Assembly (NCBI GenBank): GCA_025362975.1
Contig: JANYES010000019.1
Location: 124,001 to 188,000, forward strand
Direction of reading: 5' to 3'
Source of the DNA: Alphaproteobacteria bacterium
GTDB lineage: Bacteria > Pseudomonadota > Alphaproteobacteria > Rickettsiales > SXRF01
DNA length: 64,000 bases
Part shown: positions 36,482 through 44,677 of the stretch, piece by piece
Position numbering within the stretch: the first letter of the stretch is position 1
Layout: every line of letters begins with the position of its first letter
The notes under the pieces: model-generated
Databases searched by the model: none
The model's input: only the letters and a program-made list of their open reading frames with translations
Told to the model about the DNA's origin: nothing
Position numbers and translations under genes: made by a program

Positions 36482-36510
36482 ATATTATGCTTGCTAAACC
36501 GCCGCGTAAA
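36482..36510 (-). promoter_or_regulatory. Promoter of LOG copy 1
   Basis: On the minus strand TTTACG (36505-36510), 17-bp spacer, TAATAT (36482-36487). The same arrangement and surrounding bases (GCAAGCATAA) occur before LOG copy 2, which supports both calls. Confidence 0.65.
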
Positions 36511-36525
36511 TGGTTATTTCGCCAC

Positions 36526-36562
36526 AACGATCGTAAATATATCAATTTACGATCGTTTTTTT
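36526..36562 (+). terminator. Strong orphan terminator-like hairpin
   Basis: AACGATCGTAAAT-ATATCA-ATTTACGATCGTT followed by TTTTT: 13-bp perfect arms. It points to plus-strand transcription although no plus-strand gene lies just upstream. It may attenuate the leader of the His-rich gene at 36764, end a small RNA, or insulate the locus. Confidence 0.8.
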
Positions 36563-36763
36563 ACGCCTTGTTTACTAAATGTTTAGATATCGCCTCTACA
36601 AGGGGAAAAGTGCAACATGGATTAAATTTAATCAAGATAGATCAAATTTAATGTTGTTCTAATGTCGGCATAATAGTAAGAGGCGTAGTGTTAAAGTTCA
36701 AATAACTGGCCGCAACGGAATCTAAAAATTTAATTTTGTCTAAAAACTCGAAAGGAAGAAACA

Positions 36764-37132
36764 ATGAAGAAACTCTCTTTAATCGCAGCTCTCGCAACCC
36801 TGGCTCTGGCAGCTCCGGCTCTCGCTCAGACCCCAAGCGACGTGCGCAATTTCCGTACCCCGTCCTACTCGCAGGGCGCATCGGAAGTTCGTCTGGATCA
36901 CACCAGCCGCACCATGAACCAGGATACCATGACCAATTCGTCGGCTAATCATACCGCCAATACCGATGAAAACCACACGACCCATCATGGCAAAATGCAC
37001 CACCACAAAGGTAAGCATCATGGTAAGAAGCATCACCTCAATGGCAAAAAGCACCACATGAAAAAACATCATGGCAAAATGCACCACACCGATGCAGCTG
37101 CTCCGACCGACACTTCAAACACCGCAAAGTAA
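36764..37132 (+). CDS. His/Lys-rich periplasmic protein (122 aa)
   Basis: A strong ribosome site (AAAGGAAG) precedes ATG 36764. Signal peptide MKKLSLIAALATLALAAPALA with cleavage after ALA (about residue 21). The mature N-terminal half is polar (SDVRNFRTPSYSQG). From about residue 68 to 105 it is a low-complexity run of His, Lys, Gly and Met (HHGKMHHHKGKHHGKKHH), a pattern seen in proteins that bind Ni, Cu or Zn. Ends in a Thr/Ala tail and a strong terminator. It lies between two LOG genes. Confidence 0.85.
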   Translation: MKKLSLIAALATLALAAPALAQTPSDVRNFRTPSYSQGASEVRLDHTSRTMNQDTMTNSSANHTANTDENHTTHHGKMHHHKGKHHGKKHHLNGKKHHMKKHHGKMHHTDAAAPTDTSNTAK

Positions 37133-37153
37133 TCATTGCGGCGTTTAGCGTCA

Positions 37154-37185
37154 AAAACGGCCGGCAATTGTCCGGCCGTTTTTTT
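37154..37185 (+). terminator. Rho-independent terminator of the His-rich gene
   Basis: AACGGCCGG-CAATTGT-CCGGCCGTT followed by seven T; 25 bp after the stop. Confidence 0.92.
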
Positions 37186-37213
37186 ATGCCCGCAATTTGG
37201 CCCGGAATTTAGT

Positions 37214-37759
37214 TTAAACGCCTAAGATATCCATGATCTGGTCGAGCTCGTCGGCCACATGGTAATAGGTGGACGTTACAGGTTTGGCAAAACCCACCTC
37301 AATAATGTTTTTCATCAGCCCGATCAGCGGATCCCAATAGCCTTCATAGTTGAAGATCACCACGGGCTTATCGTGAATCTGTAGCTGTTTCCACGTGATA
37401 ATCTCGAACATCTCGTCCATCGTGCCGAACCCACCGGGGAAGACGATGAAAGCGTCCGTGCGTTCGAACATATTCATTTTGCGCTCATGCATCGTATCGA
37501 CGATGATGATTTCCGACAGCGACTGGTGCTCGTTTTCAATATTGCGTAAAGACACCGGAAACACGCCTGTGACCTTCCCGCCATGTTTCATCGTGGCGTT
37601 CGCAACCGCGCCCATTACGCCGCAATCGCCGCCGCCGTAGACAAGGCGGATATCACGCTCAGCCAGCATTTTGCCGAACTCCGCGCCGATATCTAAATAT
37701 TTCTGGGGAACATTATTAGATGCGCCGCAAAAGACGCACAGGGACTTTAGTTTATTCAT
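37214..37759 (-). CDS. LOG-family protein (TIGR00730), copy 2
   Basis: 181 residues, starting MNKLKSLCVFCGASNNVPQK and carrying PGGFGTMDEMFEIITWKQLQ. Nearly the same as copy 1 at protein level, differing mainly in conservative changes and a shorter N-terminus, so it arose by duplication and is kept intact. It ends 34 bp from the His-rich gene's terminator and has the same promoter type at 37809-37837. Confidence 0.92.
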   Translation of the reverse strand: MNKLKSLCVFCGASNNVPQKYLDIGAEFGKMLAERDIRLVYGGGDCGVMGAVANATMKHGGKVTGVFPVSLRNIENEHQSLSEIIIVDTMHERKMNMFERTDAFIVFPGGFGTMDEMFEIITWKQLQIHDKPVVIFNYEGYWDPLIGLMKNIIEVGFAKPVTSTYYHVADELDQIMDILGV

Positions 37760-37808
37760 GCTATCACCGCTTTCTTGCTTCTATTTTTTTCTGTCTGTGT
37801 CACCTTCT

Positions 37809-37837
37809 ATTTTATGCTTGCATGAGCGACAGGTAAA
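37809..37837 (-). promoter_or_regulatory. Promoter of LOG copy 2
   Basis: Minus strand TTTACC (37832-37837), 17-bp spacer, TAAAAT (37809-37814), with GCAAGCATAA shared with the copy 1 promoter. Confidence 0.65.
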
Positions 37838-37901
37838 CGGATATTTTCCTTGTAAATACGTAAGTTTTCGCTTCGGGCTAACACTTTTTTAACGCTTTAC
37901 C

Positions 37902-38690
37902 ATGTCGAAAGCCCCCATGAGCCAGCCGATTAGCATCGTTATCACCGGCGCCAGCTCCGGCTTAGGAGCCGCGCTCAGCCTGTATTACGCCGCCCCCGGC
38001 ATCACGCTCCACCTGCAAGGTCGCAACACCGAACGCCTTGAAGAGACCGCGTCCGCCTGCCGAAACCGCGGCGCCACCGTCTTCTCCCAGACCGGCGACG
38101 TCACCGATGCCCAAGCCATGCAGGAATGGTTGGAGCACGCCAACGCGCAAAGCCCCATCGACCTCGTTATCGCCAACGCAGGCATCTCGGCGGGCACAGG
38201 CGGCAAAGGCGAAAGCGCAGCCCAGGTACGCAAGATTTTCGCCACCAATATCGACGGCGTCATCAACACCATCCAGCCCCTTATCCCCGCCATGATCGCG
38301 CGCAATACCGGGCAGATTGCCATTATCAGCTCGCTCGCTGGCATTTGTCCGCTTCCCAGCTGCCCGGCCTACAGCGCCAGCAAAGCCAGTGTGCGCTATT
38401 ATGGCGAAGCCCTTCGCGGATGGATCGGTAAGCGCGGCGTCACCGTCAGCGTCGCCTGCCCCGGTTATATCCAAACGCCGATGACTGCCATCAACAGATT
38501 CCCCATGCCATTCCTGATGGATGCCGACAAAGCCGCCCGCATCATCGCACACGGCCTTGCCAAAAAGCGCGGCCGCATTGCTTTCCCGCTCGGCCTTTAT
38601 CTTCCGTTATGGCTGATTTCTTGCCTGACCACTCGCATCAGCGGCCCCTTGCTCGCCCTGATGCCCTCCAAGCCCGACGTCGAAGTTTAA
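37902..38690 (+). CDS. Short-chain dehydrogenase/reductase
   Basis: 262 residues (start 37902, or ATG 37917 five codons later). Classical SDR motifs: cofactor loop VITGASSGLGAAL (TGxxxGxG), NAG in VIANAGISAGTGG, catalytic Ser in IAIISSLAG and YSASKAS (Tyr-x3-Lys). The Arg in LQGRNTERL after β2 suggests NADP(H). The C-terminal LYLPLWLISCLTTRI is hydrophobic and may touch the membrane. Substrate unknown. Convergent with astB, overlapping by 4 bp. Confidence 0.88.
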   Translation: MSKAPMSQPISIVITGASSGLGAALSLYYAAPGITLHLQGRNTERLEETASACRNRGATVFSQTGDVTDAQAMQEWLEHANAQSPIDLVIANAGISAGTGGKGESAAQVRKIFATNIDGVINTIQPLIPAMIARNTGQIAIISSLAGICPLPSCPAYSASKASVRYYGEALRGWIGKRGVTVSVACPGYIQTPMTAINRFPMPFLMDADKAARIIAHGLAKKRGRIAFPLGLYLPLWLISCLTTRISGPLLALMPSKPDVEV

Positions 38691-40033
38691 TCCGCCAGCA
38701 GCGGCAAACCCATCACTTCCGACAGCGCCTGCAACACATTGCGGCTCGCATGGTAAATCTCAGGATTACTTAGGTCATCGGCAGAAAGCTCTTCCGGGTA
38801 AAACTTATGGATAATGCGCTCGATGGATTCGATAATATGATCGTCCGCCATCACGCCAGTCGTCGCCGACAGCGCCGACATCTGCTCGATGGTCATCGGC
38901 ACGCGAAGGCGCAAACACGCCGGTCCCCCGCCATTGCGCATACTCTGGCGCAGATCGACATAGTGCACTTCATTCACCGGATTTGCCGGGTCGATCCGCA
39001 GGCGCTCCAACATGTCGGCGGCGCGGCCTTCGAATAACAGCTTTACCTCGGCTGGCGCGATAATCGCCATGCTCGTATCGGGCCGCGTCACAATCTGACT
39101 ATTGAAGAAATAACACGCCACCGCCTCATCCACGCTCAAATCACCCTCACCGACGACGATGATCGACATTTCCTGCCCCGGATTCATCTCCTCATACGCT
39201 ACCGCCACGGACTCAATATCGCGCACGCCCTGCTCATAGGCATGCTCATGCACCAGCAATACGCTCTCATTGCTCACCGCAATCACATCATTATGGAATA
39301 CGCCCGCATTGATCACATCGCGGTTCTGCCGCAAAAATCCTGCGTTATGCTCGCTCATCTCATGCTGCGCCGCAATCGCTTGCGACGCCGAGAGCGTTTG
39401 GCGCGCCGAAGCCGGGTCGTTGGGCTTATCGTTGGCACCATACACAAACGCGTTCAGCCCCTTATCCGAATGCGTCGGCGCTAAGCGCATGTGGTTGGCA
39501 GCACCCTCATCGCGCAAGCCCATCATTGCCGATAACGGCTCATGCACCACCGCATCCGGCACCTGCCTGAAAATGGCTTTCAGCACACGGTAGGTGTCGT
39601 CCGCCTCGATGCGGCGATGCAAATTGGTAAACAAATTCGCAGCCGTCAGATGCAGTCTGCCATCGCCCGCGTCCACGCCCGGCGTCACCGTCGCCGCATT
39701 GGCTACCCACATCGACGACGCAGCATAGGCCTTTTCCAGCAATTGCGGCGCCGACACGGCGGCCTGCGCGATCACATCCTCGTCACCCCCTTTGAAATGC
39801 TGGCGCAAAAGCGGCAAATGCGGCCGAAGTTGCGGCGGCAGGATGGCGGTGGCGATGCCTAACGATTTCAGCAGCCATACCAGCTCCAGAACTTGCAAGG
39901 CCGCCTGTTTTGGATTAGAAACACTACCGCGGTTATGGGTCGAGGCCTTATTATCCGCCGACAAGCCGCCGTAATGGTGGGTCAACCCCGGCAGGCCCAC
40001 GAAAATAACTTCTATAACTTGGTCAGTGAGCAT
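38687..40033 (-). CDS. astB: N-succinylarginine dihydrolase
   Basis: 448 residues, the usual AstB length. It converts N2-succinylarginine to succinylornithine, releasing CO2 and ammonia (arginine succinyltransferase pathway). Family landmarks: start GLPGLTHHYGGLS, NKASTHNRGSVSNPKQAALQ, FHNDVIAVSNE with the catalytic His, and the catalytic Cys in RNGGGPACLRLRVP near the C-terminus. Its start is only 8 bp from the divergent desuccinylase-like gene. astA and astC are not seen here. Confidence 0.92.
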   Translation of the reverse strand: MLTDQVIEVIFVGLPGLTHHYGGLSADNKASTHNRGSVSNPKQAALQVLELVWLLKSLGIATAILPPQLRPHLPLLRQHFKGGDEDVIAQAAVSAPQLLEKAYAASSMWVANAATVTPGVDAGDGRLHLTAANLFTNLHRRIEADDTYRVLKAIFRQVPDAVVHEPLSAMMGLRDEGAANHMRLAPTHSDKGLNAFVYGANDKPNDPASARQTLSASQAIAAQHEMSEHNAGFLRQNRDVINAGVFHNDVIAVSNESVLLVHEHAYEQGVRDIESVAVAYEEMNPGQEMSIIVVGEGDLSVDEAVACYFFNSQIVTRPDTSMAIIAPAEVKLLFEGRAADMLERLRIDPANPVNEVHYVDLRQSMRNGGGPACLRLRVPMTIEQMSALSATTGVMADDHIIESIERIIHKFYPEELSADDLSNPEIYHASRNVLQALSEVMGLPLLAD

Positions 40034-40041
40034 ATGATCTT

Positions 40042-41373
40042 ATGAGTAAGGCGATTTTACGGGAACTATTCAACCACGATTTTTCCGATACCGCAAACCC
40101 TGCCGAGTTTTCCAAGCGTTTTTTTGCAAAAACGCTTGTCGCGGGCGATTTGCGCAAAATCTGCCATGAGATGATGGCAGCCAGCGTGACCCTCGACGGC
40201 AAGGAAATCCCGGCCGCAATGCGCATTCCCGGCAAATCCTCCGACCACCCCTACGCCATCCTCGCCCAGCTCCACGGCAACGAACCCGCAGGTCTTGCCG
40301 GTATTTTGCTGGCGATGGCACTTTCAAGCGCTGGCTTGCTGGAACGCGACGTCATCGCCGCCATCGGCAACCCGCTCGCCGCCCGCCAGTATTTCGAAGC
40401 GTTAGAGAAAAACCCGCCTACACGGCAGGAAACCCGCGACGCCTTCCGCTGCGGTCTCAGCGACACTGGCGATTTACTGCCGGATATGAACCGCATCCCC
40501 GTCGATTTCCTCACCCGCAACCCCGATAACCACCACACCAAACGCGCGCAGGAACTTCACGCCATCGGCAAGCATATCTGGGGCATGGTCGACATCCATT
40601 CCGCGCGCGGCAACATGCTATGCATCACCGATTACAAACGCATCACGGATTTAAAAGATTCGCCCATACGCGCAGTGCTCACGGGCCTCGCCGAAGCCAT
40701 CTCCGCCCACGCCTCCGGCAACGTCACCGTCCAGACTCTCAAAACCATTTTCGGCACGCTGTTTCACGACGAAATGGAAAGCCAGACCGGCATCGAAGCA
40801 GGCCGCCATGAAGACCCCGCCGCGCCCTACAATGCCGCCAGCTTCACGTTGTCACTGTTACATACGCTCGGCCTCACCTCCGTCTCTCCCATCTACGTAC
40901 AGGAAAACGGCATTTTCGAAGGCTATCACGTCAACCCGCGCATCACCTACGCTGACCTACATTACGGCGACACTCTTCGCGCCCACGATCAGGTATTCAT
41001 GGCCAAGACCTGCCAGTCGCTCGCCTCCGTACCAGAACGTTCTGACAGCGTAATCGTCAAGCAATCCGAAGACATCTACGCCATCCAGACCGTTGCCGAC
41101 TTCACCAGAAAACCCGCAGGCACGATGGAATATGCCGTCTACCAATACGATGAAATGGAGTCGATTGAAAAAGATCAGGTTGTCGCCGTCGCCGTACCTT
41201 CCGGAACCGCTTTCACCGCTCCAAAGAAATTCTCGGGCATTTTCCTAAGTAAATCCGCCGCCCTCTACGACAAAGACCCGAGCGTTGGCCCGTGGCCCGT
41301 GCACGCCGATCACATCGCCAGCATCAAATTCTGCTACCCGTGCGAGGTGTCGGATTTGAAGATCGATTTCTAA
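40042..41373 (+). CDS. Succinylglutamate desuccinylase/aspartoacylase-family zinc enzyme
   Basis: 443 residues, longer than E. coli AstE (~320). Zinc site pattern HxxE in LAQLHGNEPAGLAG (about residues 75-85), then RQETRDAFRCG, DLLPDMNRIP, and the third ligand His in MVDIHSARGNML. The C-terminal third is a β-rich domain (EDIYAIQTVADFTRKPAG). Beside astB it would best fit the last step of arginine catabolism, cleaving succinylglutamate, but a different acyl-amino acid is possible. Confidence 0.78.
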   Translation: MSKAILRELFNHDFSDTANPAEFSKRFFAKTLVAGDLRKICHEMMAASVTLDGKEIPAAMRIPGKSSDHPYAILAQLHGNEPAGLAGILLAMALSSAGLLERDVIAAIGNPLAARQYFEALEKNPPTRQETRDAFRCGLSDTGDLLPDMNRIPVDFLTRNPDNHHTKRAQELHAIGKHIWGMVDIHSARGNMLCITDYKRITDLKDSPIRAVLTGLAEAISAHASGNVTVQTLKTIFGTLFHDEMESQTGIEAGRHEDPAAPYNAASFTLSLLHTLGLTSVSPIYVQENGIFEGYHVNPRITYADLHYGDTLRAHDQVFMAKTCQSLASVPERSDSVIVKQSEDIYAIQTVADFTRKPAGTMEYAVYQYDEMESIEKDQVVAVAVPSGTAFTAPKKFSGIFLSKSAALYDKDPSVGPWPVHADHIASIKFCYPCEVSDLKIDF

Positions 41374-41417
41374 AAAATGGTCGGCGGCTTTACTCAGCAA
41401 TGCAGCGGGGGGCAATA

Positions 41418-42884
41418 TCAGTCCTGATCCATCACAATATCTTTATTCTGCGCCACGCGCGTAAAATTCGTATCGCGCGTAAACGCCCGCAGCGGATCCA
41501 CCGAGTTCAAAATCTCGCCTTCGCCGGAGGCTTTATTCCCGCCAAAACCCATGTCAAACGCGGGCGTGCCTGTACCCTTAGGCGAATTAATCACTCCATG
41601 TCCCGCCTGATTTCCGCTCGCAAACCGGTCTGCTTCCGTCTGGCTCTGCGTGTAAATCCCATTCACCAACCCGGCATTAGCCGGAAGGTTCACCAGCGCA
41701 ATCGCCGCGTCGATATCACCTTCATAAGGCGCGATAAACAGCAGCGGCGCGAAGGTTTCTTCCTCCATAATTTTTCCATGCGCGGGCATCAAAGCCAGCG
41801 CCGGTTCCACGTAAAACCCATCATTTTCTTTATGAATACGATTGCCCATGACAATGCTGCCGCCTTCAGTCACCGCGTCCTGCTTGGCTTTTTCAAAACG
41901 CCTGAACGCGTCTTCATCGATCAGCGCGTTGTAGCCGAATTCTTCCCAGTTAAAGCTCTGGATTTTTTGCGTAAGAATCGCTACCGCTTTACCATACAGC
42001 GTTGCATGCACAATCAAACGCCGCGTATTCGTACAACGCTGTCCTGTCGTGCCGAGGAACGAATTCAGCAACGATGCGAGCGAAAATTCCAGATGCGCCT
42101 GCGACATCTTCTCAGAAATAATAACCCCGTTATTCCCGCCCAGCTCTAAAATCGGCTTCACCGCGTTGTTTTTTTTCTTCGCCAGATCCGCCTTGATGCC
42201 CTTGCCCATACCCACGCTGCCCGTGGCGCTGATCATATCCACGCCCTCATGCGACACCATGCCCGAGCCGATTTCGCGCCCGCCGATAATCACCTGCAAT
42301 AAATCCTTATACTCGCCGAAGGCCTCATCAAACAACGCCTTGAACGCCAGCGCCGTGAGCGGCGTTTTCTCCGACGGTTTCCAGATAACGCTATTGCCCG
42401 CAAGCAATGCGGGCGCCAACGTCCAGTTCGCCACTGCCAAGGGGAAATTAAACGACGTAATCAGCCCGACAACCCCAATCGGCGGGCGCTCTTTCGTGCG
42501 CAGCATGCCCGATAACTCGGCATAACTCGCATTTTTAATGGTTTTCAGCAGCACATCGGCCGAACCATCCACCTCCCCGCCCGCTTCTTTCGCGGTTTTG
42601 CCCCCTTCAAGGTGAATCAGCCCTGCCAACGCGTCGCGATGTTTTTTAACTGCTGCCGACAACACTTCCAGCATGCTTGCCCGCTTGGCCTGGCTTTCCC
42701 CGGCCCATTTTATCTGGGCTGTTTTAGCCTCTTTTACCTTGGCATCGAGGCTCATTGCCCCGTCGCTTGCAAGCTCCGCCACCAGTCTGCCATCCTCGGG
42801 CGCCGTCACCTTCATGCCTCCCTTGTGATGCAGGCTCAGCGTGGCTTTGAGGAAGGAAAACAATTCATCGGCGACTTGCGGCAT
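41418..42884 (-). CDS. Aldehyde dehydrogenase (ALDH7/AstD-like)
   Basis: 488 residues from ATG 42884 (MPQVADELF), chosen because AAGGA lies about 8 bp upstream; longer in-frame forms start with basic, unlikely sequence. Catalytic Glu in ILELGGNNGVI, catalytic Cys in TTGQRCTNTRR, and NAD-site SFNFPLAVANWTLAPALLAGN with WKPSEKTPL. The ELGGNN and GQRCT forms are shared by α-aminoadipic semialdehyde (ALDH7) and succinylglutamate semialdehyde (AstD) dehydrogenases. Position next to astB favours the latter, sequence flavour the former. Confidence 0.85.
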   Translation of the reverse strand: MPQVADELFSFLKATLSLHHKGGMKVTAPEDGRLVAELASDGAMSLDAKVKEAKTAQIKWAGESQAKRASMLEVLSAAVKKHRDALAGLIHLEGGKTAKEAGGEVDGSADVLLKTIKNASYAELSGMLRTKERPPIGVVGLITSFNFPLAVANWTLAPALLAGNSVIWKPSEKTPLTALAFKALFDEAFGEYKDLLQVIIGGREIGSGMVSHEGVDMISATGSVGMGKGIKADLAKKKNNAVKPILELGGNNGVIISEKMSQAHLEFSLASLLNSFLGTTGQRCTNTRRLIVHATLYGKAVAILTQKIQSFNWEEFGYNALIDEDAFRRFEKAKQDAVTEGGSIVMGNRIHKENDGFYVEPALALMPAHGKIMEEETFAPLLFIAPYEGDIDAAIALVNLPANAGLVNGIYTQSQTEADRFASGNQAGHGVINSPKGTGTPAFDMGFGGNKASGEGEILNSVDPLRAFTRDTNFTRVAQNKDIVMDQD

Positions 42885-43163
42885 GGGTATATCCTTATAC
42901 ATAGGGGAACCGCAATAATAGCGCGCTCTGCCTGGCCTAGACAAGCAAATGCGTTTTAATGAGGCCAGGCGCAGATTTCCCCAAAATTTTAACCACAACT
43001 TAACGAAATTACGTCTATAATTCAGTAAGAAAAAAATTGAACTTAGGCAAAATTTCTGTTGCACACGCGAGTGTGTCCAGTAAGAATAGCCAGTAAGAAT
43101 AGATTGTATCAGTGATGGCTGGAAAATAAAAATCCCGCCAAGTACTTAAGTGGAATCGACGTC

Positions 43164-43997
43164 ATGGCTGCAAAGAAAATCAGAAGCAATTCTCTCCTCC
43201 TCCCCGGAAAACAATGGTTTTACCGCGCTTCCGTCGTGATGCTGGTGACGATGTCGATGGCGCTGATGGTCATGAGCAAAACAAACAATCCCGCCGTCAT
43301 CAAACTCCGCTCGCATATTGCCGACATCGTCGTGCCCTTGCTGAGCGTGGCTTCCAGCCCGATGGACGCTATCCATAACGCTGGCACGTGGATAGGCGAA
43401 ATCTCCCGCCTGCGCACCGATAACGTCGCCCTGAAAAACGAAAATATCGAGCTCCTCAAATGGCAGGCACAGGCCAAAGCGATGGAAACTGAAAACAAAT
43501 CCCTGCGCGCGTTGCTCAACGTCGTGCCCGCTGAAAAAAGCACTTACATCACCGCCCGCGTCGTCTCTGACATCGGCGGCCCGTACATCCATTCCGCCCT
43601 CATCAACGGTGGCACCGATCTCGGCATCAAGAAAGACGAAGCTGCCATCAGCGATAACGGCTTGCTCGGGCGCGTGGTCGATGTCGGCAATTCCTCGGCG
43701 CGCATCCTGCTGCTTAATGACATCAACTCCCGCGTGCCTGTCATCGCGGAAACCAGCCATGAAAAAAGCATCCTCGTCGGCAACAATTCTGACGCGCCTA
43801 CGCTTAGCTACATCGGCGGCGAAAGCAAAATAAAAGTCGGTGAACGCATCGTCACCTCCGGCGACGGCGGCATCTTCCCCGAAGGCATCCCCGTCGGCAT
43901 CGTGACCTCCGTCACCAAAGGCGGTGCCGTGAAAGTGACGCCCTATGTCGACGCTACCCGCGTTGAATACGTAAGCGTCGTCGATTATTCCTTTTAA
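43164..43997 (+). CDS. mreC: Rod shape-determining protein MreC
   Basis: 277 residues: one membrane anchor near residues 20-37 (ASVVMLVTMSMALMVMS), then a coiled coil (RLRTDNVALKNENIELLKWQAQAK, cut here into visible heptads about 80-110). The periplasmic β-domain has GLLGRVVDVGNSSARILLLND and GERIVTSGDGGIFPEGIPVGIV, a strong MreC signature. It links the MreB filament to the wall elongation enzymes. mreB is not immediately upstream in this window. Confidence 0.94.
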   Translation: MAAKKIRSNSLLLPGKQWFYRASVVMLVTMSMALMVMSKTNNPAVIKLRSHIADIVVPLLSVASSPMDAIHNAGTWIGEISRLRTDNVALKNENIELLKWQAQAKAMETENKSLRALLNVVPAEKSTYITARVVSDIGGPYIHSALINGGTDLGIKKDEAAISDNGLLGRVVDVGNSSARILLLNDINSRVPVIAETSHEKSILVGNNSDAPTLSYIGGESKIKVGERIVTSGDGGIFPEGIPVGIVTSVTKGGAVKVTPYVDATRVEYVSVVDYSF

Positions 43998-44026
43998 TCA
44001 AAATCCGGCTGCGTTATAACGGTTGA

Positions 44027-44560
44027 ATGCTGCAACCGTCCAAACGCTTTGAACTGATTTTCCTGTCAGCCATCCCCACGCTGATTACCACGCTTTTGGC
44101 TGTGTTTTTCCTCATCTCCAAGCATGTGAGCGGCCTGAACCATTTCATGCCCATCCTGCCGCTGATTCCCGTATTTTACTGGGGCATGTCGCATGCGCGC
44201 GATATGCCGTACTGGTTCGTCTTCCTGCTCGGTCTGGTGATGGATGCCGTTATGGGCCTGCCGCTCGGCCTATCGTCCCTGCTATATATCTTTTTCCTCA
44301 TCCTGCTGCATGCCCAGCGCAAATACATTCATAAGGAAGGCTTCATGATCAAATGGGGCTATTTCGCCGCCCTGCTCGGGGTCACCTGCAGCCTCAACTG
44401 GATTATCCTGACATTCTTCAATGCACGCTCCGAAGCGTTTTTCCCCGGCTTCATGCAGTGGTTCTTCACCGTCTGCTGCTACCCGTTCATGCATAAAGGC
44501 TTCGACGAGCTGTTCGAATATATCAGCTCGCGCCGCTGGCAAATACTCCACGGCGTCTAA
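44027..44560 (+). CDS. mreD: Rod shape-determining protein MreD
   Basis: 177 residues with about five membrane helices. It contains MPILPLIPVFYWGMSHARDMPYW and FLLGLVMDAVMGLPLGLSSL (written in parts), the G-x-x-x-D-A-x-x-G-x-P-L-G motif typical of MreD. It partners MreC and PBP2/RodA in the elongation complex. Starts 29 bp after mreC. Its stop codon touches the 50-bp palindrome. Confidence 0.92.
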   Translation: MLQPSKRFELIFLSAIPTLITTLLAVFFLISKHVSGLNHFMPILPLIPVFYWGMSHARDMPYWFVFLLGLVMDAVMGLPLGLSSLLYIFFLILLHAQRKYIHKEGFMIKWGYFAALLGVTCSLNWIILTFFNARSEAFFPGFMQWFFTVCCYPFMHKGFDELFEYISSRRWQILHGV

Positions 44561-44609
44561 AATCTATCTATGCTCTCGCTAGCAGGCTAGCGAGAGCATA
44601 GATAGATTT
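44560..44609. repeat. 50-bp perfect palindrome between mreD and mrdA
   Basis: Arms of 24 bp (AAATCTATCTATGCTCTCGC at the outer end of the left arm) are exact reverse complements around a 2-nt centre AG. It begins at the last base of the mreD stop codon. No T-run follows, so it is not a classic terminator. Possible roles: RNase III site or mRNA end-protector separating mreD from mrdA, or a protein site. Confidence 0.9.
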
Positions 44610-44677
44610 ACGAAGATCAGTTGCGCACGCGAGCCGCCTTGCGTATGGTAGCAGCGTAAACCCCACCGCCGAATCCC

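Noticed and set aside
35884..37759. LOG genes as lysine decarboxylases
   Set aside because: PGGxGTxxE is the LOG phosphoribohydrolase signature; the decarboxylase label is an old error and no PLP site is present.
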